Assembly: GCA_031259905.1 (NCBI GenBank)
Contig: JAIRKS010000227.1
Location: 1 to 8,930 of the forward strand
DNA: 8,930 bases
Reading direction: 5' to 3'
From: Odoribacteraceae bacterium
GTDB taxonomy: Bacteria > Bacteroidota > Bacteroidia > Bacteroidales > Marinifilaceae
Every line of letters starts with the position of its first letter. The stretch's first letter is position 1. Of this stretch, positions 6,759 through 8,930 are shown piece by piece. A model generated the notes under the pieces. The model did no database searches, was not told the DNA's origin, and saw nothing but the letters and a program-made list of their open reading frames with translations. The translations under genes and the position numbers were made by a program.

Positions 6759-6767
6759 TCAGCGCGT
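6750..6767. terminator. Perfect 18-bp palindrome spanning two abutting stop codons
   Basis: ACGCGCTGATCAGCGCGT is its own reverse complement. The GH2 stop TGA (6756-6758) and the gmhB stop (6761-6759 on the minus strand) meet at its centre with no gap. As RNA it can form a 7-bp GC-rich stem with a GATC loop on either transcript, so it could act as a shared bidirectional terminator or 3'-end stabiliser. No T-run follows on either side, so intrinsic termination is uncertain. Confidence 0.45.
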
Positions 6768-7259
6768 CCCCTCGCCGAGCACGCGATCGATGACAGGGGT
6801 AATATCACTGTTTTTTTGCACGAGGATACCCGTCACGCCGGCGGCACGGGCGGCTTCCATGTCCCGCGGGCTATCCCCGATCATGCAGGAGAGGGCGGGG
6901 TCAATGTCGAACCGCTCGATGGCCTGCTCGATCATGTAAGGCGACGGCTTGCGGCAACGGCAGGGCGCGACGCTCTCGTGGTGGGGACAATAATATATAG
7001 CGTCGACGCGCGCGCCGCGCTTCCCCAGCTCCTCGCGCATGTACGCGTGGAGGGCCTCGACGTCCCGCGTCCCGTAAATCCCCCTGGCGACACCCCCCTG
7101 GTTCGTGACGACGATCACGAGATACCCGGCCTCGTTCAGTCGCCGGATACCATCGACGACCCCGGGGTTAAACTCGAAGTCCGCGGGGCGGTAGACGTAA
7201 TAGTGATCCTTGTTGGAATTGATCGTCCCGTCGCGATCGAGGAACACGGCCCTGTTCAT
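6759..7259 (-). CDS. gmhB: HAD-family D-glycero-manno-heptose 1,7-bisphosphate 7-phosphatase (GmhB-like)
   Basis: This 166-residue cytoplasmic phosphatase belongs to the HAD superfamily. It removes the 7-phosphate from heptose 1,7-bisphosphate on the way to nucleotide-activated heptose for surface glycans. Motif I is FLDRDGTIN (nucleophile D8, acid/base D10), motif II is VTNQGG (51-56), motif III lysine is K104 in CRKPSP, and motif IV is GDSPRD (128-133). The zinc cluster typical of GmhB is present as YCPHH and CRC (C91, H93, C100, C102). The length is close to the family norm (~180). The start ATG at 7259 lies 2 nt after the holA stop, so the two are probably co-transcribed. The histidinol-phosphate phosphatase domain of HisB is a close relative, but the stand-alone form with intact zinc ligands favours GmhB. 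Confidence 0.88.
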   Translation of the reverse strand: MNRAVFLDRDGTINSNKDHYYVYRPADFEFNPGVVDGIRRLNEAGYLVIVVTNQGGVARGIYGTRDVEALHAYMREELGKRGARVDAIYYCPHHESVAPCRCRKPSPYMIEQAIERFDIDPALSCMIGDSPRDMEAARAAGVTGILVQKNSDITPVIDRVLGEGTR

Positions 7260-7261
7260 CG

Positions 7262-8278
7262 TCAGTGCATGATCTTGAAGACAAGCTCGCGGAGCAACTC
7301 GCCGGGAGGGATCGCGATGTTCGCGCTGCCCTTGGCCTTCAGGTCATACTCCCGCAACCAGGAGATGACGCGCGCGCACTTCGCGGCCCCGTAACGCGTG
7401 GCGCCGTCCGTGTAATCCTTCATGAAATAAGGGGAGACCCCAAGGAGCTGGGCCATCTCCCGCGTGTCGGGCACGAGGCGCTTCTGGTAGTGATACGTCA
7501 GCAGGTTGCAGAAATAATAGAAGAGCGCGGGGATGACAGCGGCGGGAGCGTTATTCTTCTCCGGGTTCGCCTCGAAATAGTTGACGACCCTGTTCGCCTT
7601 CAAGTGATCTTGCCGGACGATGGCCGTGATCAGCTCGAAGGAGTTAAACTCCTTGCTGATGCCGACGTGTTCCTCGACGAGCGTCTCCTGTATCTCCCCC
7701 TCGCCGGGCAACAGCAGGAGCTTGTCCAGCGCGTTGGCGACCCGCGACAGGTCCGTGCCGAGACTGTCGGAAAGCAAGCGGGCGGCACGCTGGCTGATGT
7801 CGCGGCCGCGTTCCTTGCAGTACTTCCCGATCCACCCCGGCACCTCGTTCTCGTACAACTTGACCGAGTCGAAGTAGACGCACCCCGGCGTGTTCGCCAG
7901 CTTCTTGAACGTCTCCCGTCGCCTGTCCGGTTTCTTCCCCTTGTAGAGGAACGCCAGGACGGTCGTGGGCTGTGGGCACGCGATGTAGGGGATGAGCTTC
8001 TCGAAATCCTTGTCCGCGATCTGCTGGGCCTCCCGCACGATCACCACCTGGCGGGCGGACAGCATCGGGAAACGACGGGCCACGTCAACAACCCGTGACA
8101 TGCTCGTCTCGTTCCCGTACAGGATGACCTGGCTCAGCGTTTTCTCTTCTTCCGGCAGCGCGTGTCGCTCGATCTCCCCGGCGATCTGGTCGATGAAGTA
8201 GGGTTCTTCTCCCGAAAGGAAGTAGACCGGGGCGAATTGTCCCCCTCGTATCCCCGCGATGATTTCCTCGTGTTTCAT
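7262..8278 (-). CDS. holA: DNA polymerase III subunit delta (clamp loader)
   Basis: This 338-residue protein is the delta subunit that opens the beta sliding clamp during clamp loading at the replication fork. Its length is close to that of E. coli HolA (343). The N-terminal signature FAPVYFLSGEEPYFIDQI (15-32) is the degenerate P-loop region of the AAA+-like fold and lacks a functional Walker A, as expected for delta. Other family-like stretches are FPMLSARQVVIVREAQ (70-85), LGTDLSRVANALDKLLLL (173-190) and VGISKEFNSFELITAI (205-220). The C-terminal ~130 residues are helical and would form the collar domain. The gene is first in the holA-gmhB pair and is preceded by a plausible promoter box. 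Confidence 0.95.
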   Translation of the reverse strand: MKHEEIIAGIRGGQFAPVYFLSGEEPYFIDQIAGEIERHALPEEEKTLSQVILYGNETSMSRVVDVARRFPMLSARQVVIVREAQQIADKDFEKLIPYIACPQPTTVLAFLYKGKKPDRRRETFKKLANTPGCVYFDSVKLYENEVPGWIGKYCKERGRDISQRAARLLSDSLGTDLSRVANALDKLLLLPGEGEIQETLVEEHVGISKEFNSFELITAIVRQDHLKANRVVNYFEANPEKNNAPAAVIPALFYYFCNLLTYHYQKRLVPDTREMAQLLGVSPYFMKDYTDGATRYGAAKCARVISWLREYDLKAKGSANIAIPPGELLRELVFKIMH

Positions 8279-8301
8279 GGCATCTGGTTTCTTACTTGAC
8301 G

Positions 8302-8356
8302 CGAATATACAACGGTTTCCCGGATGGGTATGCTAAAAAAAATCGGCAGAAAAAAA
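8302..8356 (-). promoter_or_regulatory. Putative holA promoter with two upstream A-tracts
   Basis: The minus strand reads TATATTCG at 8309-8302, one base off TAnnTTTG and matching TAYATTCG at the other two promoter candidates here. A start near 8295 would leave a leader of about 17 nt before the ATG at 8278. Two homopolymer tracts (A8 at 8335-8342 and A7 at 8350-8356 on the plus strand, so T-runs on the coding strand) fall about 40-61 bases upstream of that start, where an UP-like element would lie. No clean -33 TTTG is visible. Confidence 0.35.
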
Positions 8357-8439
8357 GGCAGATAGTGTCGTGATAGAGAAAAACGTGCTACATCCGCCCC
8401 GCGCGCTATAAACCACGAAACCGGCGCGTGGAAACGACG

Positions 8440-8469
8440 CCCCCCGTCTCTCGCGGGAGAGGCGGGGGG
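8440..8469 (-). terminator. Strong GC hairpin downstream of the right-edge gene
   Basis: The arms CCCCCCGTCTCTC (8440-8452) and GAGAGGCGGGGGG (8457-8469) form a 13-bp stem with one G-T wobble and a GCGG loop. On the minus strand it begins 24 bases after the stop of the right-edge gene, the right place for its terminator. The following bases on that strand are only GTCGTTTCC, so the U-run is poor. The rest of the gap to holA (8279-8439) holds the holA promoter candidate and nothing else I can identify. Confidence 0.55.
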
Positions 8470-8493
8470 GATACAGGCAGGGTCGCGGCAGCG

Positions 8494-8930
8494 TCAGGGC
8501 ACGACGATCATTTCGATGGGACCGAACGGGCCTCTCTCGCCCCGGTTGTTTTCCCATCTCATCGCGTAGTAGAGGCGCGCTCCGCGTTCTTCCTCGCCGA
8601 ACTCGAGGACGAGCGGCGAGTTAGTGTCGAACGCTGAATTGGTCAGCTCGTCGAGGCTCGTGACGGCGGTCTTGGAGAGTGCCCACCGGCACTCCGCGCC
8701 GTGTTGCCCGCGCGGTTTACCCTTCTTGATTCTCGTCTTCCCGGGAGTTGCCGTCCCGTAGTGGATGAGCACCCGGCGCAGTTCCGACGTGTCGGCAACG
8801 CTATCGGGGTGAGTCGTTTCCACCGGCGAAGGCGTGAGGCTCTCGTCACGGGACAGGAGCCCCATCGCCTCGAGGTCGAGCGGCGTGACGGAAAGGCTAT
8901 TCTTGAGGATATTCGCCAGGTGCCTGAAAA
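8494..8930 (-). CDS. Hypothetical Bacteroidota protein, C-terminal part (N-terminus off the right edge)
   Basis: The frame is open from the window edge to the stop at 8496-8494 and shows 144 residues, beginning FRHLANILKNSLSVTPLDLEAMGL. An ATG at 8865 would give a 123-residue protein, but the frame continues upstream in a sensible sequence, so it is probably internal. The visible part has a short helical stretch, a Pro/Thr-rich linker (SLTPSPVETTHP), then a beta-rich domain with LRRVLIHYG, GQHGAECRWAL, LTNSAFDTNSPLVLEF and RLYYAMRWENNRGERGPFG. This resembles a frequent class of uncharacterised Bacteroidota proteins that end in a fibronectin/Ig-like domain with a W-x-N-x-RG-E-x-GP-x motif. I recognise that pattern from memory and know of no assigned function. 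A hairpin lies just past its stop, so it is probably a separate transcription unit from holA. Confidence 0.75.
   Translation of the reverse strand, partial: FRHLANILKNSLSVTPLDLEAMGLLSRDESLTPSPVETTHPDSVADTSELRRVLIHYGTATPGKTRIKKGKPRGQHGAECRWALSKTAVTSLDELTNSAFDTNSPLVLEFGEEERGARLYYAMRWENNRGERGPFGPIEMIVVP

Overview
The window looks like chromosomal DNA from a GC-rich member of the Bacteroidota, probably Bacteroidales. The evidence is a short-form CstA transporter, a PorV/PorQ-type outer-membrane protein, a secreted family GH2 glycosidase with a C-terminal DUF4982-like region, a Bacteroidota-type RNase R, a zinc-cluster GmhB and the C-terminus of a hypothetical protein of a kind I associate with this phylum. 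Start sites also lack obvious Shine-Dalgarno sequences. I cannot name a genus with confidence. No RNA gene, insertion sequence, CRISPR array or phage gene is visible.

Layout from left to right. Positions 1-4407 hold a tightly packed minus-strand operon, read right to left: rnr (RNase R), then cstA, then a porV/porQ-like gene cut by the left edge. The stop of each gene overlaps the start of the next (GTGA, then TGATG), so the three are probably translated in a coupled way. Positions 4408-4757 form an AT-rich divergent intergenic region filled by a 21-bp tandem array of ten near-identical and two decayed units. A TACATTCG box lies on each side of it, facing rnr on the left and the GH2 gene on the right. 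Positions 4758-6758 hold the plus-strand GH2 gene. Its stop codon abuts, with no gap, the stop of the convergent gmhB, and both stops lie inside one perfect 18-bp palindrome. Positions 6759-8278 hold the minus-strand holA-gmhB pair, spaced by 2 nt. Positions 8279-8493 contain the putative holA promoter with upstream A-tracts and a strong hairpin. Positions 8494-8930 hold the C-terminal part of a minus-strand gene of unknown function that enters from the right edge.

Functionally this is mostly housekeeping: RNA turnover (RNase R), solute import (CstA), the clamp loader (HolA), heptose synthesis (GmhB) and one exported glycosidase that lacks SusC/SusD neighbours in view. I found no convincing undescribed multi-gene system. 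The most unusual element is the 21-bp array. Its period equals two helical turns, its units strictly alternate between two variants, and it sits exactly between two divergent promoter-like boxes, so phased DNA bending or a protein-binding platform is a reasonable hypothesis.
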